45,742 bases of DNA from Streptomyces rubellomurinus (GCF_000961885.1 NZ_JZKH01000066.1:1-45742), one strand, 5' to 3'. Positions 33,218 to 42,264 are shown, numbered from the stretch's first letter. Program-made: numbers and translations. The notes: a model not told the origin generated them from the sequence alone.

Positions 33218-34576
33218 GTGCCCCGCCCCGCCCCGTGGTTCTCCCGCCTCGCCGGTCTGTCCGCCCAGCTCGCCCCGCCGTCCGCCGGCCCCGCCGCCGA
33301 CCGCGCCGTCCCGGGTCTGGCCGGGCTGCCCCGCGCGGCCTGGCACCGCGTCCGGACCGAGGCCTTCGGGGCCGAGCCCCGGGGCGAACGGCTGGCCCGC
33401 ATCCGCCGCTCGCCGCAGTACACCGACGGCGCGTTCCGCAACCCGCTGCCGACCCGCCGCCTGGTCTACGAGCGCAGCCCGCTGGAGATCACCCGCGCCC
33501 AGCTCACCGGGGACAAGACCCGCCGCTTCCCGGCCGCCGCCGTGCCCGTGCACCGGCTGCTCCCGGCCGACCTCGCCGCGCCCCCGGAGTCCGGACTGCG
33601 GCTCACCTGGCTCGGCCACGCCACCGTGCTCGCCGAGATCGGCGGGCGGCGCGTCCTGCTCGACCCGGTCTGGGGCGAGCGCTGCTCCCCGTTCTCCTGG
33701 ACCGGGCCCAAGCGGCTGCACCCGGTGCCGCTGCCGCTGTCCGAACTCGGGCCGGTGGACGTGGTGGTGGTCTCCCACGACCACTACGACCACCTCGACA
33801 TGGCGACCATCCGCGCGCTGATCGGCACCGACGCGGTGTTCGCCGTGCCGCTGGGCGTGGGGGCGCACCTGGAGCACTGGGGGGTCCCGGCCGGGCGGAT
33901 CGTCGAACTGGACTGGTGGGAGTCGGCGGAGGTCGCCGGGCTCACCCTCACCGCCACCCCGGCCCGGCACTACTGCAGCCGCGGCCCGCGCACCAGCGCG
34001 CTGTTCCTGTGGGCGTCCTGGGTGGTGAGCGGCGGCGGGCACCGGATCTTCCACAGCGGGGACACCGGGTACTTCCCCGGCTTCGCCGAGACCGGCCGCC
34101 GGCTCGGGCCGTTCGACGCGACGATGATGCAGGTCGGCGCGTACAGCGACTTCTGGCCGGAGGTGCACATGACGCCCGAGGAGGGCGTGCGGGCGCACCT
34201 CGACCTGGGCGGGCGGCTGATGCTGCCGATCCACTGGTGCACCTTCAACCTGGCGCTGCACCCGTGGGAGGAGCCCGCCGAGCGCGTGGTCGCCGCCGCC
34301 CGGGCCCTCGGCGCCCGCCTCGCGGTGCCCCGCCCCGGCAAGCCCTTCGAGCCCGCCGACCCACCGCCGCTGCACCCGTGGTGGCGCGCCGTCTCGGCCG
34401 CCCGGTTCGACGCGGTCGGCGACGCGGGCGGTGAGGCGGGCGGCGAGGCGGGCGGCGAGGCGAGAGGTGAGGCGGTCGGTGACGCTCCGGTGGGAACGCG
34501 GGTGGACGCGGCGTCGGCGGCCGGCGGCGGACAGCCGACGGAGTTCAGCGAACAGATTTCAAACTCTGTTATCTGA
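33218..34576 (+). CDS. MBL-fold metallohydrolase (UlaG/NAPE-PLD-like)
   Basis: 452 aa from GTG 33218 (GGAGG four bases upstream; GTG 33197 is an alternative). LTWLGHATVLAEIGGRRVLLDPVW, the metal motif SHDHYDHLD (His187, His189, Asp191, His192), ARHYCSRG, IFHSGDTGYFP and LPIHWCTF are the hallmarks of the NAPE-PLD/UlaG branch. Substrate unknown; some relatives hydrolyse phosphodiesters. The C-terminal tail is odd: repeated GGEA units, then a final TEFSEQISNSVI that is encoded inside heptad element C, so the repeat supplies the stop codon and the last ~12 residues. Confidence 0.85.
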   Translation: MPRPAPWFSRLAGLSAQLAPPSAGPAADRAVPGLAGLPRAAWHRVRTEAFGAEPRGERLARIRRSPQYTDGAFRNPLPTRRLVYERSPLEITRAQLTGDKTRRFPAAAVPVHRLLPADLAAPPESGLRLTWLGHATVLAEIGGRRVLLDPVWGERCSPFSWTGPKRLHPVPLPLSELGPVDVVVVSHDHYDHLDMATIRALIGTDAVFAVPLGVGAHLEHWGVPAGRIVELDWWESAEVAGLTLTATPARHYCSRGPRTSALFLWASWVVSGGGHRIFHSGDTGYFPGFAETGRRLGPFDATMMQVGAYSDFWPEVHMTPEEGVRAHLDLGGRLMLPIHWCTFNLALHPWEEPAERVVAAARALGARLAVPRPGKPFEPADPPPLHPWWRAVSAARFDAVGDAGGEAGGEAGGEARGEAVGDAPVGTRVDAASAAGGGQPTEFSEQISNSVI

Positions 34577-34632
34577 AAGTTGTTCGCTGAAAGTTGTCAT
34601 CTGTTACCTGTTATCTGTTATCTGTCAGCCGT
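34528..34632. repeat. Heptad repeat element C (15 exact 7-bp steps)
   Basis: Fifteen contiguous 7-bp units. Left units CGGACAG, CCGACGG, AGTTCAG, CGAACAG; core ATTTCAA (34556-34562); right units ACTCTGT, TATCTGA, TCGCTGA, AAGTTGT twice, CATCTGT, TACCTGT, TATCTGT twice, ending CAGCCGT. The left TTCAGCGAACAGAT pairs with a right arm interrupted by one extra heptad. It overlaps the last codons of the MBL gene and fills the 66-bp gap to the convergent DUF6493-like gene. Same family as elements A and B, sharing the core unit with B and the CAGCCGT end unit with A. Confidence 0.88.
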
Positions 34633-34642
34633 CTGCCCCGGA

Positions 34643-37468
34643 TCACATGGCGAGGAGATCGCGCAGCGTCCTCGCCTCCTTGACCGCCCGGGCGGAGCCG
34701 GTGCGCTCCGCGAGCGCCGTCACCTCGGCGACCGGCCCGCGCGCGCCGGTGCGGCGGGCGCAGTCGGCGGCGACGGCGAGCAGGTCGCCGAGGCCCCGGG
34801 TGGCCGGTTCGGCCGCGCCGAGCAGGCCGGGCAGGGCGGCCCGGAGCACCGACCACGTCGTGCGGTGCGCGCCGGTCCCGGCCGCCAGGGCGAGGGCCGC
34901 CGCCAGCCGGCCGGCCTTGACGGTGCCCCAGGCGGTGAGTTCGCCGAGTTCGCGGCCGAGCAGTTCGGCGTCCAGCTGGCCGCGGGCGGCGAGCACCAGC
35001 AGGGCGTCGACGGCGCCGGTGCGGTCCTCGGCGTGCCGGGCGCCGAGCCCGTAGGCGAGGGCCAGGTGCAGGGCGAGCCCGGCCGGGCCGCCGGACTCGG
35101 CGAGCAGCGGCAGCAGCCGGCCGGGGCCGCGCTCGTCCCGGTCGGCGCCCCCGGCGAAGTGGTCGAGCCAGCGGGCGGCGAGCTCCTCCCGGTGCCAGGG
35201 GAGCATCGCGGCCCAGTGCGTCGGGCGGATCGGCAGCCAGGACCAGTCGAAGGCCCGGCGGGCCCGGGCCACGCTGGGCTCGGTGGCGGCGAGCAGGTCC
35301 CGGAACTCCGGAGCGAGGTGTTCGACGGCCGAGCCCTTCGGCGCGGCGCCGAGGCCGGGCTGGGCGACGACCGTGCGCCGGACGTCCTCCCACCAGCGCT
35401 CGCCGTAGTGGTGGCCGTGCCGGGAGCCCCGGCCGGGCGCGAAGAGGACGCGTTCGGACGGCTGGGCGGGCAGCCCGCCGGTGCGCAGCCAGTGCGCGAG
35501 CCACCGCCCGGCGGGCGAGGCCAGCGCCTCGGCGGCGCTCAGCACCTCCTCGTCCACGGCGTCGCCGCGGGCCGGCGGCCCGACCCGCAGCAGGGCCGCC
35601 GACAGGTCGGCCGGCCCGGGCGCCACGCCCGCCTCCTCGTAGCCGGCCAGCCGCTCGACCAGCACGCGGGGCGCGAGGGCGCCGGTGGCGTCGGTCGGGG
35701 TGGCGAGCAGGTACGGCGGGCGGGTCGCGGTGACCTGCCAGGCGGCCTCCTCGAGCCGGGCGGCGAGCGCGTTGCCGTACACGGTGCCGCGCGGGGTGCG
35801 CAGCGGGGAGCCGCCCGCGCCGTGCAGGGTGTCCCACAGCCGGCGCGGCGGTGTCTCGCCGGCGAGCGCGGCGACGACGTACAGCACGTCGCCGGGCGTG
35901 CAGTCGGCCCACCGGGCGCCGCCGTGCCAGGGGTGGACCCGCCGGACGGGTTCGAGCGCGGCGAGCAGCCCGGCCCGGTCCCGGTGGGCGTGCCGGACGA
36001 GGCCGTCCAGCACCCGTTCGAAGGCGGCGACGCCGGGCAGTTCGGCGGCGAGCAGCGCGGACAGCTCCTCGGCGAGTTCGGCCGCCGAGTCGATCGGCGC
36101 CCCGAGCGGCCGCGGTGCGGGGACGGGCGGCAGCAGTTCGTCCGCGTCCGCCGCCGGGGCGCCGTCGCCGACCGGCGCGCCGAACAGTTCGCCGGCGCGC
36201 GGGTGGTGCACGGGGTTCAGCAGTTCGGCGGCCTGCCGCAGGTCGGGCAGCACCGCCGGGCCGGCGGCCGCGAGTTGCCGGGCGACGACGTTGAGCGCGC
36301 GTTCCTGCACGCCCGGGTCGGGGTGCCCGAAGGCGTCGGCGGCGGCGAGCGCCACCGGGCCGGCCCGCTCGGGCGAGCGCCGGGCGGCCCGTTCCAGCCA
36401 GCGCAGTTGGGCCCGGACGAGTTTCTTCTCGGTGCGGAACAGCACCACCGCCGAGGCCTCGAACAGCACCTCGGGCTCGATCAGCCCGGCGTCGTCGAGC
36501 CCGGCCAGCACCTCCTGGGCGTGTCCGGCGACCACTGACAGCCCGTCCAGGAGGGCCACGAGGTCGCGCAGCCGCGCCGCGTACTCCTCGGGCGTGGGGG
36601 CGAGGGCGCGCAGCAGCTCCAGGAAGGCCCGCTGGTCGGCCGCCATGCCGCCGCGCAGCAGCCGGGCCAGGCAGCGGTCGACCAGGTCGGAGCGGTCCAC
36701 GTCGCCGGCGGCGGCCAGTTCGGCGATCGCCTCGGTCCAGCAGTCTCCGGGGCGGGGGCTGAGCCGCCTGGTCAACTCGTACGAGACGTCGACGAGTTCG
36801 AGGACCAGCGGGAGCAGCGCCGGGGTGAAGGGGTGGGCCCGCAGCCGTTCGGCGAGCGGCGGCCGCGGCCCGGAGTCGGTGAACGCCTGGCTGAACCAGG
36901 CGCGCACGAAGGTCTCGCTGCGCGGCACCGGGCGGCCGGTGCGCCGCAGGACGGCCGCGGCCAGCCGGTAGTACGGCCACCAGCCCCGGGTCCGGTCGGG
37001 CCGGTCGGCCAGCCGGGTGACGACCTCGACCTGCCAGTCGGCCGGCTGGGCCTCGAACAGCCGGGCCGTTTCGGGGCTGCACGCCCAGTCGCGGGGGGTG
37101 AAGTCGCTGCCGGCCAGCCAGGTGGCGGCCCCGGCCGGGCCGGGGTGGCAGCCGGCTCCGGCCAGCATCAGGGCGTGCCGGGTGGCGAGCCCGTCCTTCG
37201 ACCAGTCGTCGCGCAGGTCCTTGCGCAGCGCCTTGAGGGCGGGCAGGGCCGTGCGCCGCTGCGCGCGGTCCATCGCGTCGACCAGCGCGGGTATTCGGGA
37301 CGCCCGCCCGCCGCGGACGGCCGCCAGCAGCCGCTCGACCCGCTCCTCGGCCGTCACCGCCCCGGCCTCCGTCCCCTGCGCCGTCTCCGTCACCATCGCC
37401 TCCGCCCTCTCCGCCGCCGTCACCGCCGCCGTCGCCTCCGTCACGCCCGCCGCCGTCGCCCCGCGCAT
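34643..37468 (-). CDS. DUF6493-like helical repeat protein
   Basis: 941 aa, mostly alpha-helical with HEAT-like hydrophobic periodicity (VERLLAAVRGGRASRIPALVDAMDRAQRRTALPALKALRKDLR..., DAFGHPDPGVQERALNVVARQLA). No catalytic motif seen. Streptomycetes commonly carry such large proteins next to SWIM zinc-finger proteins; function is uncharacterised as far as I know. ATG 37468 lies within the last 28 bp of the SWIM gene with GGAGGTG upstream, so the pair is coupled. Its first ~30 codons are Ala/Thr/Glu low complexity. It converges on the MBL gene with element C between. The DUF name is from memory of the family pattern. Confidence 0.75.
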   Translation of the reverse strand: MRGATAAGVTEATAAVTAAERAEAMVTETAQGTEAGAVTAEERVERLLAAVRGGRASRIPALVDAMDRAQRRTALPALKALRKDLRDDWSKDGLATRHALMLAGAGCHPGPAGAATWLAGSDFTPRDWACSPETARLFEAQPADWQVEVVTRLADRPDRTRGWWPYYRLAAAVLRRTGRPVPRSETFVRAWFSQAFTDSGPRPPLAERLRAHPFTPALLPLVLELVDVSYELTRRLSPRPGDCWTEAIAELAAAGDVDRSDLVDRCLARLLRGGMAADQRAFLELLRALAPTPEEYAARLRDLVALLDGLSVVAGHAQEVLAGLDDAGLIEPEVLFEASAVVLFRTEKKLVRAQLRWLERAARRSPERAGPVALAAADAFGHPDPGVQERALNVVARQLAAAGPAVLPDLRQAAELLNPVHHPRAGELFGAPVGDGAPAADADELLPPVPAPRPLGAPIDSAAELAEELSALLAAELPGVAAFERVLDGLVRHAHRDRAGLLAALEPVRRVHPWHGGARWADCTPGDVLYVVAALAGETPPRRLWDTLHGAGGSPLRTPRGTVYGNALAARLEEAAWQVTATRPPYLLATPTDATGALAPRVLVERLAGYEEAGVAPGPADLSAALLRVGPPARGDAVDEEVLSAAEALASPAGRWLAHWLRTGGLPAQPSERVLFAPGRGSRHGHHYGERWWEDVRRTVVAQPGLGAAPKGSAVEHLAPEFRDLLAATEPSVARARRAFDWSWLPIRPTHWAAMLPWHREELAARWLDHFAGGADRDERGPGRLLPLLAESGGPAGLALHLALAYGLGARHAEDRTGAVDALLVLAARGQLDAELLGRELGELTAWGTVKAGRLAAALALAAGTGAHRTTWSVLRAALPGLLGAAEPATRGLGDLLAVAADCARRTGARGPVAEVTALAERTGSARAVKEARTLRDLLAM

Positions 37469-38871
37469 CCCCGCACCTCCGACCCCGCCGGACCCGACGA
37501 CCCCGCCAGACCCGCCGACCCCGCCGCCTCCCGCACCATCGCGACCGCCAGCACGTGCTTGCACGGCCCGCGCCCGCCCCGGTACTTGGCCCACCACAGG
37601 CAGGTGCAGCCCGCCCGCCCCGCCGCGTCCGTGCGCACCCTCTGGAGGTGGTCGCCGACCGTGACGACGGCCGTGGCGCCGCCCTCCTCGAACCGCACCG
37701 CACCGGCCGCGACCAGCGCCCGGGCGCCCCGCAGCCGGGGGTTGGCCGCCTCGGCGCGCCCGGCATCGTACGGGAGCTGCCGGTGGAAGTGGGCGGCCTC
37801 GGCGGTGTCGTAGCCGATCTGCCCGGCGGTGCCGAGCCGGGTGAGCGCGGCGCGGACCCGTTCGGCGCCGATCCCGGCCTGCTCGGCGAGTTCGCCGGTC
37901 TCGATCCGCGGCTCCCAGGCGAGCAGCGCCGCGACCAGTTCGGCGTCCTGCTCGACGGTGCTCCCGGCGAGCGCGGTGAGCACGCCGCCCTCGCCGGAGA
38001 AGCCGCGGGAGGCGTCCGGAGACAGCGTCAGGGTGAGCCGCATGCCGGGCAGCGCCACCTCCCAGGCGGAGGCGGCCGGTGCCGCCGCGGCCGGCGGCCC
38101 GTACACCCGCAGGGCGAGCGCGTGCCGCAGCACCCGCTGCAGGGCGACCAGCCGTTCCGGCCCGGGCAGGCAGACCGCGCCGGGCACCGGGCGGGTGGTC
38201 GGCCGCAGCGTCCGCCCGGCGGGGACGACCCAGCCGGTGGCGCCGCGGCCGGAGCGCGGCAGGGCGCGCAGGAAGCGGACGGCCTCGGCGGCGGGCAGTT
38301 CGGCGCGCAGGTCGAACCCGGCGGCGACCACCTGGGTCTCGGCGAAGCCGCGCAGCCAGCGCTCCGGCAGCGGCACCTTCTTCTCCACCAGCCGCCCGTC
38401 GAGGCCGGTGACCTCCAGCGCGTCGGGCCCGACCGCGAGGTGCAGCGGATCGGCCGGGCCGATCCTGGTCAGCGCCTCCCGCAGCGGGTCGTTGACGTCG
38501 ACGTTGGTGGTGCCGTGACCGATCTCGCCGCCGTCCAGCCCGGCCGCGAGCACGTCGAGCCGGGCGTAGACGCCGCAGCACCCGGAGAAGGACTCGAAGC
38601 GCAGCCGGTCCCCGTTGGCGGTGACCACCGGGTCGAGCGAGGCGCGCCGCCGCGGCTGGTGGTAGCGGGCGGCGGCGACGTCCGCGACCGCGAGCAGCGC
38701 GGCGGCGGCGGGCGCCGGGTCGGCCAGGAAGCCCGCGAAGAAGCGCGGGTTGGCCGCCGTGCCGAGCGGGGTGGCGCCGCCGGAGGTGGCCAGGTCGAGC
38801 CGCCGGCCGCCGGCGCCGTCCAGGACGGCCGACGGACGCAGGTAGGCGTACGCGTGTGCGGATTGCGTCAT
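37441..38871 (-). CDS. SWIM zinc-finger domain protein
   Basis: 476 aa. The SWIM signature C-x-C-x(12)-C-x-H is at Cys422, Cys424, Cys437 and His439 (GCTCLWWAKYRGGRGPCKHV). SWIM domains bind DNA or proteins. The N-terminal ~400 residues are typical of actinobacterial SWIM proteins paired with large helical partners, and include a probable winged-helix segment (LVAALLAWEPRIETGELAEQAGIGAERVRAALTRLGTAGQIGYD, ~310-355). ATG 38871 has no obvious Shine-Dalgarno; GTG 38880 is possible. It overlaps its downstream partner by 28 bp and is divergent from the thioesterase gene. Confidence 0.85.
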   Translation of the reverse strand: MTQSAHAYAYLRPSAVLDGAGGRRLDLATSGGATPLGTAANPRFFAGFLADPAPAAAALLAVADVAAARYHQPRRRASLDPVVTANGDRLRFESFSGCCGVYARLDVLAAGLDGGEIGHGTTNVDVNDPLREALTRIGPADPLHLAVGPDALEVTGLDGRLVEKKVPLPERWLRGFAETQVVAAGFDLRAELPAAEAVRFLRALPRSGRGATGWVVPAGRTLRPTTRPVPGAVCLPGPERLVALQRVLRHALALRVYGPPAAAAPAASAWEVALPGMRLTLTLSPDASRGFSGEGGVLTALAGSTVEQDAELVAALLAWEPRIETGELAEQAGIGAERVRAALTRLGTAGQIGYDTAEAAHFHRQLPYDAGRAEAANPRLRGARALVAAGAVRFEEGGATAVVTVGDHLQRVRTDAAGRAGCTCLWWAKYRGGRGPCKHVLAVAMVREAAGSAGLAGSSGPAGSEVRGCAGRRRRA

Positions 38872-39007
38872 GCCGAGCACGCTAGGTGATGGGTCCGACA
38901 ATCCCTCCACCGGGCGCCCGACTGGAACAGGTTCTACCGACCCTCCCGCCCCCGCCCGCGTTACCCAGGTCACACCGCGGCACCGCCGTCTCTGCCACTA
39001 TGGGCGC

Positions 39008-39973
39008 GTGACCGACCTGACCGAACAGGACATCAGCACCGTCCGGACCACCGGATCCTTCGCCGGCCTGCTGGAGATCGAGCAGCTGGACGAGAACACG
39101 TTCCGGGGACACTGCCACGCCGGTGCCCCGATGCGCGCCTTCGGCGGCCAGGTCGCCGCGCAGGCGCTCACCGCCGCCGGCCGCACCTGCGCCCCGGACC
39201 GCGCCGTGCACTCCCTGCACGGCTACTTCCTGCTCCCCGGCGACCCCACCAGGCCGATCCGGTACGAGGTCGAGCGCATCCGCGAGGGCTTCTCCTACAC
39301 CACCCGGCGCGTCACCGCGCTCCAGCGCGGCGCGGCGATCTTCACCCTCTCCGCCTCCTTCAAGAGCGCCGAGCCGAGCCACGACCGGCACCGCGAGATG
39401 CCCCTGCTGCCCGCCCCGGAGAGCCTGCCGGACTCCTTCTCGCACTGGGGCGCGCAGCAGCCCGCCCCGACCGCCGGCAGCGGCCCCGAGGTCGCCATGG
39501 ACGGCTTCCGCGACCTCGACCTGCGCTTCGTCCCGGCCGACGCCCCGGGCGTGCCGCCGGCCGTGCCCGGCATGCCGCAGCAGTTCGTCTGGCTGCGCAT
39601 CGCCTCCCCGCTGCCCAGCGGCGACCCGCTGCTGCACGTCTGCGCGCTCACCTACCTGTCCGACCTCACGCTGGCCTCCACCGCCGGGCTGCACCAGCAG
39701 CCGAACTTCCTCCAGCGCACCGAGCCGCCCCGGCTGATGATGGCCTCGCTGGACCACGCGATGTGGTTCCACCGCCCGTTCCGGGCCGACGAGTGGCTGC
39801 TGTTCGCCCAGCGCAGCCCGTCCTCCTCGGACGGCCGGGGCCTGGCGCTCGGCGAGTTCTACGACCGGGAGGGCCGGCTGGTCGCCTCCGCCGTCCAGGA
39901 GGCGCTGATCCGCGAACTGCAGCAGCGGCCGCGCCGTCGGCGGGCCGAGCGGGGCGGCGACGACCCCCGATGA
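39008..39973 (+). CDS. tesB: Acyl-CoA thioesterase II (TesB-like)
   Basis: 321 aa double hot-dog thioesterase. FRGHCHAGAPMRAFGGQVAAQALTAA, VHSLHGYFLLPGD, TYLSDLTLAST (Asp) and the C-terminal SAVQEALIR (Gln) carry the Asp/Thr/Gln catalytic set of TesB. It hydrolyses acyl-CoA. GTG 39008 is chosen because translation upstream of it has no family similarity; there is no Shine-Dalgarno, so a leaderless or nearly leaderless message is possible. The SWIM gene starts 137 bp away on the other strand. An 11-bp repeat tract follows. Confidence 0.92.
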   Translation: MTDLTEQDISTVRTTGSFAGLLEIEQLDENTFRGHCHAGAPMRAFGGQVAAQALTAAGRTCAPDRAVHSLHGYFLLPGDPTRPIRYEVERIREGFSYTTRRVTALQRGAAIFTLSASFKSAEPSHDRHREMPLLPAPESLPDSFSHWGAQQPAPTAGSGPEVAMDGFRDLDLRFVPADAPGVPPAVPGMPQQFVWLRIASPLPSGDPLLHVCALTYLSDLTLASTAGLHQQPNFLQRTEPPRLMMASLDHAMWFHRPFRADEWLLFAQRSPSSSDGRGLALGEFYDREGRLVASAVQEALIRELQQRPRRRRAERGGDDPR

Positions 39974-40077
39974 CCTCCGCCTGAACTCCGCCTCACCTTC
40001 GTCCGACCTCCGCCCGATCTCCGTCCGGCCTCCGCCGGACCGTCGCCCGACCTCCATCCGGCCTCCATCCGGCCTCC
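39972..40077. repeat. Degenerate 11-bp tandem repeat, about 10 units
   Basis: Units resemble GACCTCCGCCC or GGCCTCCATCC and follow one another with 11-bp spacing from the last base of the thioesterase stop region to 40077. One 10-bp and one 12-bp step cancel and keep phase. The minus strand is purine-rich (GGAGG every helical turn). It ends about 75 bp before the TetR-family start. Confidence 0.75.
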
Positions 40078-40155
40078 CCGCGCGCCCCGGTGACCGCCCG
40101 GCGAACGGAAGGGGGCCGGACGGCGTCATACTCCTGAGCGGCCCCGGCCCGTATC

Positions 40156-40815
40156 ATGGTGCGGGTGACCAAGGTTGACCTGTCACCACGGCCGGTGGAG
40201 GCGATGTCTCCACGTCAGCTCGAACGCCGCGACAATCTGATCGCGGCCGCGCTCGCCCTGGTGAACGAGATCGGAGTCGAGCGGCTGCAGATGAAGCAGG
40301 TCTGTGAGCGGTCCGGAGTCGCCCTGGGGACGGCGTACCGCTACTTCTCCTCCAAGGACCACCTCCTGGCGGCCGCGATCGCCGAATGGCACCGCCTGCT
40401 GCTGGCCGACCTGGTGGCCGAGCTGCGCGGGCCACGCGCCGGGCTCGGCGCCACCGACCGGGCGGTCCGGTTCGTCCGGGGCGGGATGCGGGCCTACCAG
40501 CGGCAGCCCGAACTGGCCCGGCTGCGCGTCGCCGTCGCCGCCTCCACCGACCCCTTCGCCAGCGAGGCGCTGCAGGGCATGGCCCGGGCCGACAGCACCG
40601 CCCTGCAGGCGGTGACCGCGGAGGTGCCGGCGGCGGCCAGCGAGCTCGTGCGGCACATCGTCGCGCACGCCTGGCAGGGCGAACTGACGGCCTGGGTGAC
40701 CGGCCGCACCACGCTCGGGGACGCCAGACGGCGCCTGGAGGACGTGGTGCGGCTGGTGCTGGCCCCGTACGAGACGCACTACCCGGCCCCGTACGAGGTC
40801 CAGTCCACCGGCTGA
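40156..40815 (+). CDS. TetR-family regulator, KstR-like
   Basis: 219 aa. HTH near residues 19-66: QLERRDNLIAAALALVNEIGVERLQMKQVCERSGVALGTAYRYFSSKDHLLAAA. The wording VGTxYRYFxSKxHLL, a C-terminal LTAWVTGRTTLGDARRRLEDVVRLVL and the length resemble KstR-type lipid/sterol-catabolism regulators, so an acyl-CoA-type ligand is plausible. ATG 40156 is one start; GTG 40165 lies 7 bp after a TATCAT hexamer (40152-40157), which would give a leaderless message starting there. It lies after the thioesterase and converges with the molybdopterin enzyme (19-bp gap). Confidence 0.85.
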   Translation: MVRVTKVDLSPRPVEAMSPRQLERRDNLIAAALALVNEIGVERLQMKQVCERSGVALGTAYRYFSSKDHLLAAAIAEWHRLLLADLVAELRGPRAGLGATDRAVRFVRGGMRAYQRQPELARLRVAVAASTDPFASEALQGMARADSTALQAVTAEVPAAASELVRHIVAHAWQGELTAWVTGRTTLGDARRRLEDVVRLVLAPYETHYPAPYEVQSTG

Positions 40816-40834
40816 GCCGGCCCCCGGGCCGCCC

Positions 40835-41992
40835 TCAGACCACCGTCACCGGGTGCGCCACCACCGCGCCGAACAGGTAGCCCTCGCGGTTGAAGGGCGC
40901 CCGCTCGGGCTGGGTGGCGCCCCCGCGGTCCGTCGCGCGGGCGCGCAGCTCGTGGCGCCCGGGCCGCGCGGGGCGCCAGTCGAAGCTCCAGCGCGTCCAG
41001 TCGTCGGCCCGCGCCGGCTCGTCCAGCCGGGCGGGCCGCCAGCTCCGGCCGCCGTCCGCGCTCACCTCGACCAGGCGCACCGGGGCCGTGCCGGACCAGG
41101 CCCGCCCGTGCAGCCGGTGGGTGCGCCCGGCCTCCAGCCGCGCGCCCTCGGCCAGTTCGAAGGCGGACTTGACCACCTGGGCGGTGAGCGGGGCGCCGCC
41201 GGCGGGCGGGTGCCCCGGGCCGAACATCCGGTAGAAGTCGGTGTTCCACGGCGAGTACAGCGGGTGGTCGGCCACCTCGATGCTGCCGACCCACTTGATC
41301 GAGGCGACACCGACCCAGCCGGGCACCACCAGCCGCACCGGCGCGCCGTGGTCGGGGGTCAGCGGCTCGTCGTTCATCTCGTACGCGAGCAGCGCGTCGT
41401 CCAGCGCCTTGGCGATCGGCAGCGGGCGGCGCACCGGGCCGTAGTTGGTGCCGCCGACGACGTAGTCCGCGTCCAGGCCGGTCGGCAGCACGTCCACCGC
41501 GCCGCCGGTCAGCCCGGCCGCGCGCAGCACCTCGGCCAGCCGGACGCCCCGCCACAGCGCCGAGCCGATGCCGCCGAGCGCCCACGGCGTGCCCGGGACG
41601 CGGTGCCCCTGCCGGCGGTGGAAGAAGCTGCGGCCGTTGCCCGCGCACTCGATCAGCGCGCCGAGGCGGGTGGACGGCAGCGCCCGCAGGTCGTCGAGGC
41701 CGAACTCGACCGCCCGCCCGGGCGCCGGGGCGCCGCGCAGGCCGGTCCCGAACAGCCTCAGCCGCCAGCGGTCCGGGTCGATCAGCGGGGTGCCGGTGTG
41801 GTTGCGGACGAAGAACCGCTCCACCGGGACGTGGCGGCCGACGACGGGCCCGTCGTCGGCGTCGCGCAGGGCCTCCCACCGCATCTCGGCGTTGGTGTCG
41901 TGCGGAACGAACCACGCGGCGGGCAGTGGCTTGACGATTCCGGGCACGTTGACGCTTCCGGGCACGGGCCTGGGCACCTCCTCGGCGGCCAC
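40835..41992 (-). CDS. Sulfite oxidase-family molybdopterin enzyme
   Basis: 385 aa. N-terminal Moco domain with the molybdenum-ligand Cys116 in LIECAGNGRSFF, VGGTNYGPVRRPLP and the PVRLVVPGWVGVASIKWVGSIEV segment, followed by the Mo-co dimerisation domain (VEVSADGGRSWRPARL...WSFDWRPARPGRHELRARATD). No Tat signal and no heme or cytochrome b5 domain, so it is probably cytosolic with an unknown electron acceptor. GTG 41992 gives the longest form; GTG 41965, with GAGGAGG upstream, is an alternative start. Confidence 0.9.
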   Translation of the reverse strand: MAAEEVPRPVPGSVNVPGIVKPLPAAWFVPHDTNAEMRWEALRDADDGPVVGRHVPVERFFVRNHTGTPLIDPDRWRLRLFGTGLRGAPAPGRAVEFGLDDLRALPSTRLGALIECAGNGRSFFHRRQGHRVPGTPWALGGIGSALWRGVRLAEVLRAAGLTGGAVDVLPTGLDADYVVGGTNYGPVRRPLPIAKALDDALLAYEMNDEPLTPDHGAPVRLVVPGWVGVASIKWVGSIEVADHPLYSPWNTDFYRMFGPGHPPAGGAPLTAQVVKSAFELAEGARLEAGRTHRLHGRAWSGTAPVRLVEVSADGGRSWRPARLDEPARADDWTRWSFDWRPARPGRHELRARATDRGGATQPERAPFNREGYLFGAVVAHPVTVV

Positions 41993-42210
41993 CCGGCGCG
42001 GGGCGCGGACACCGGCGCGGCCGACGCGGGCACAGGGGGCGCCCCGGCGCAGGAGCGCCGCGGCACCCGGACGGCACTGTCCGGACGGCGCTCCCGACCC
42101 CAGCGTAAGCGCTCCGGCGCGCTACGTGACCAGGGCCTCCGGGCGGGGCCCGCGGCTTGACCTTCTCACCGGTGTGAACTCCTAGCGTTCCCGGTGCCGG
42201 CGGGAAGGCC

Positions 42211-42252
42211 CACCGGCCACCCGTCACCGGCCACCCGTCACCCGTCACCCGC
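42211..42252 (+). repeat. Heptad tract D (6 exact 7-bp units)
   Basis: Alternating CACCGGC and CACCCGT units, six in a row without phase slip, directly before the GAGGAG Shine-Dalgarno of the alpha/beta hydrolase. CACCCGT also occurs as a unit in element A. It lacks the inverted arm and core of elements A-C. Confidence 0.8.
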
Positions 42253-42264
42253 CGAGGAGCACCC

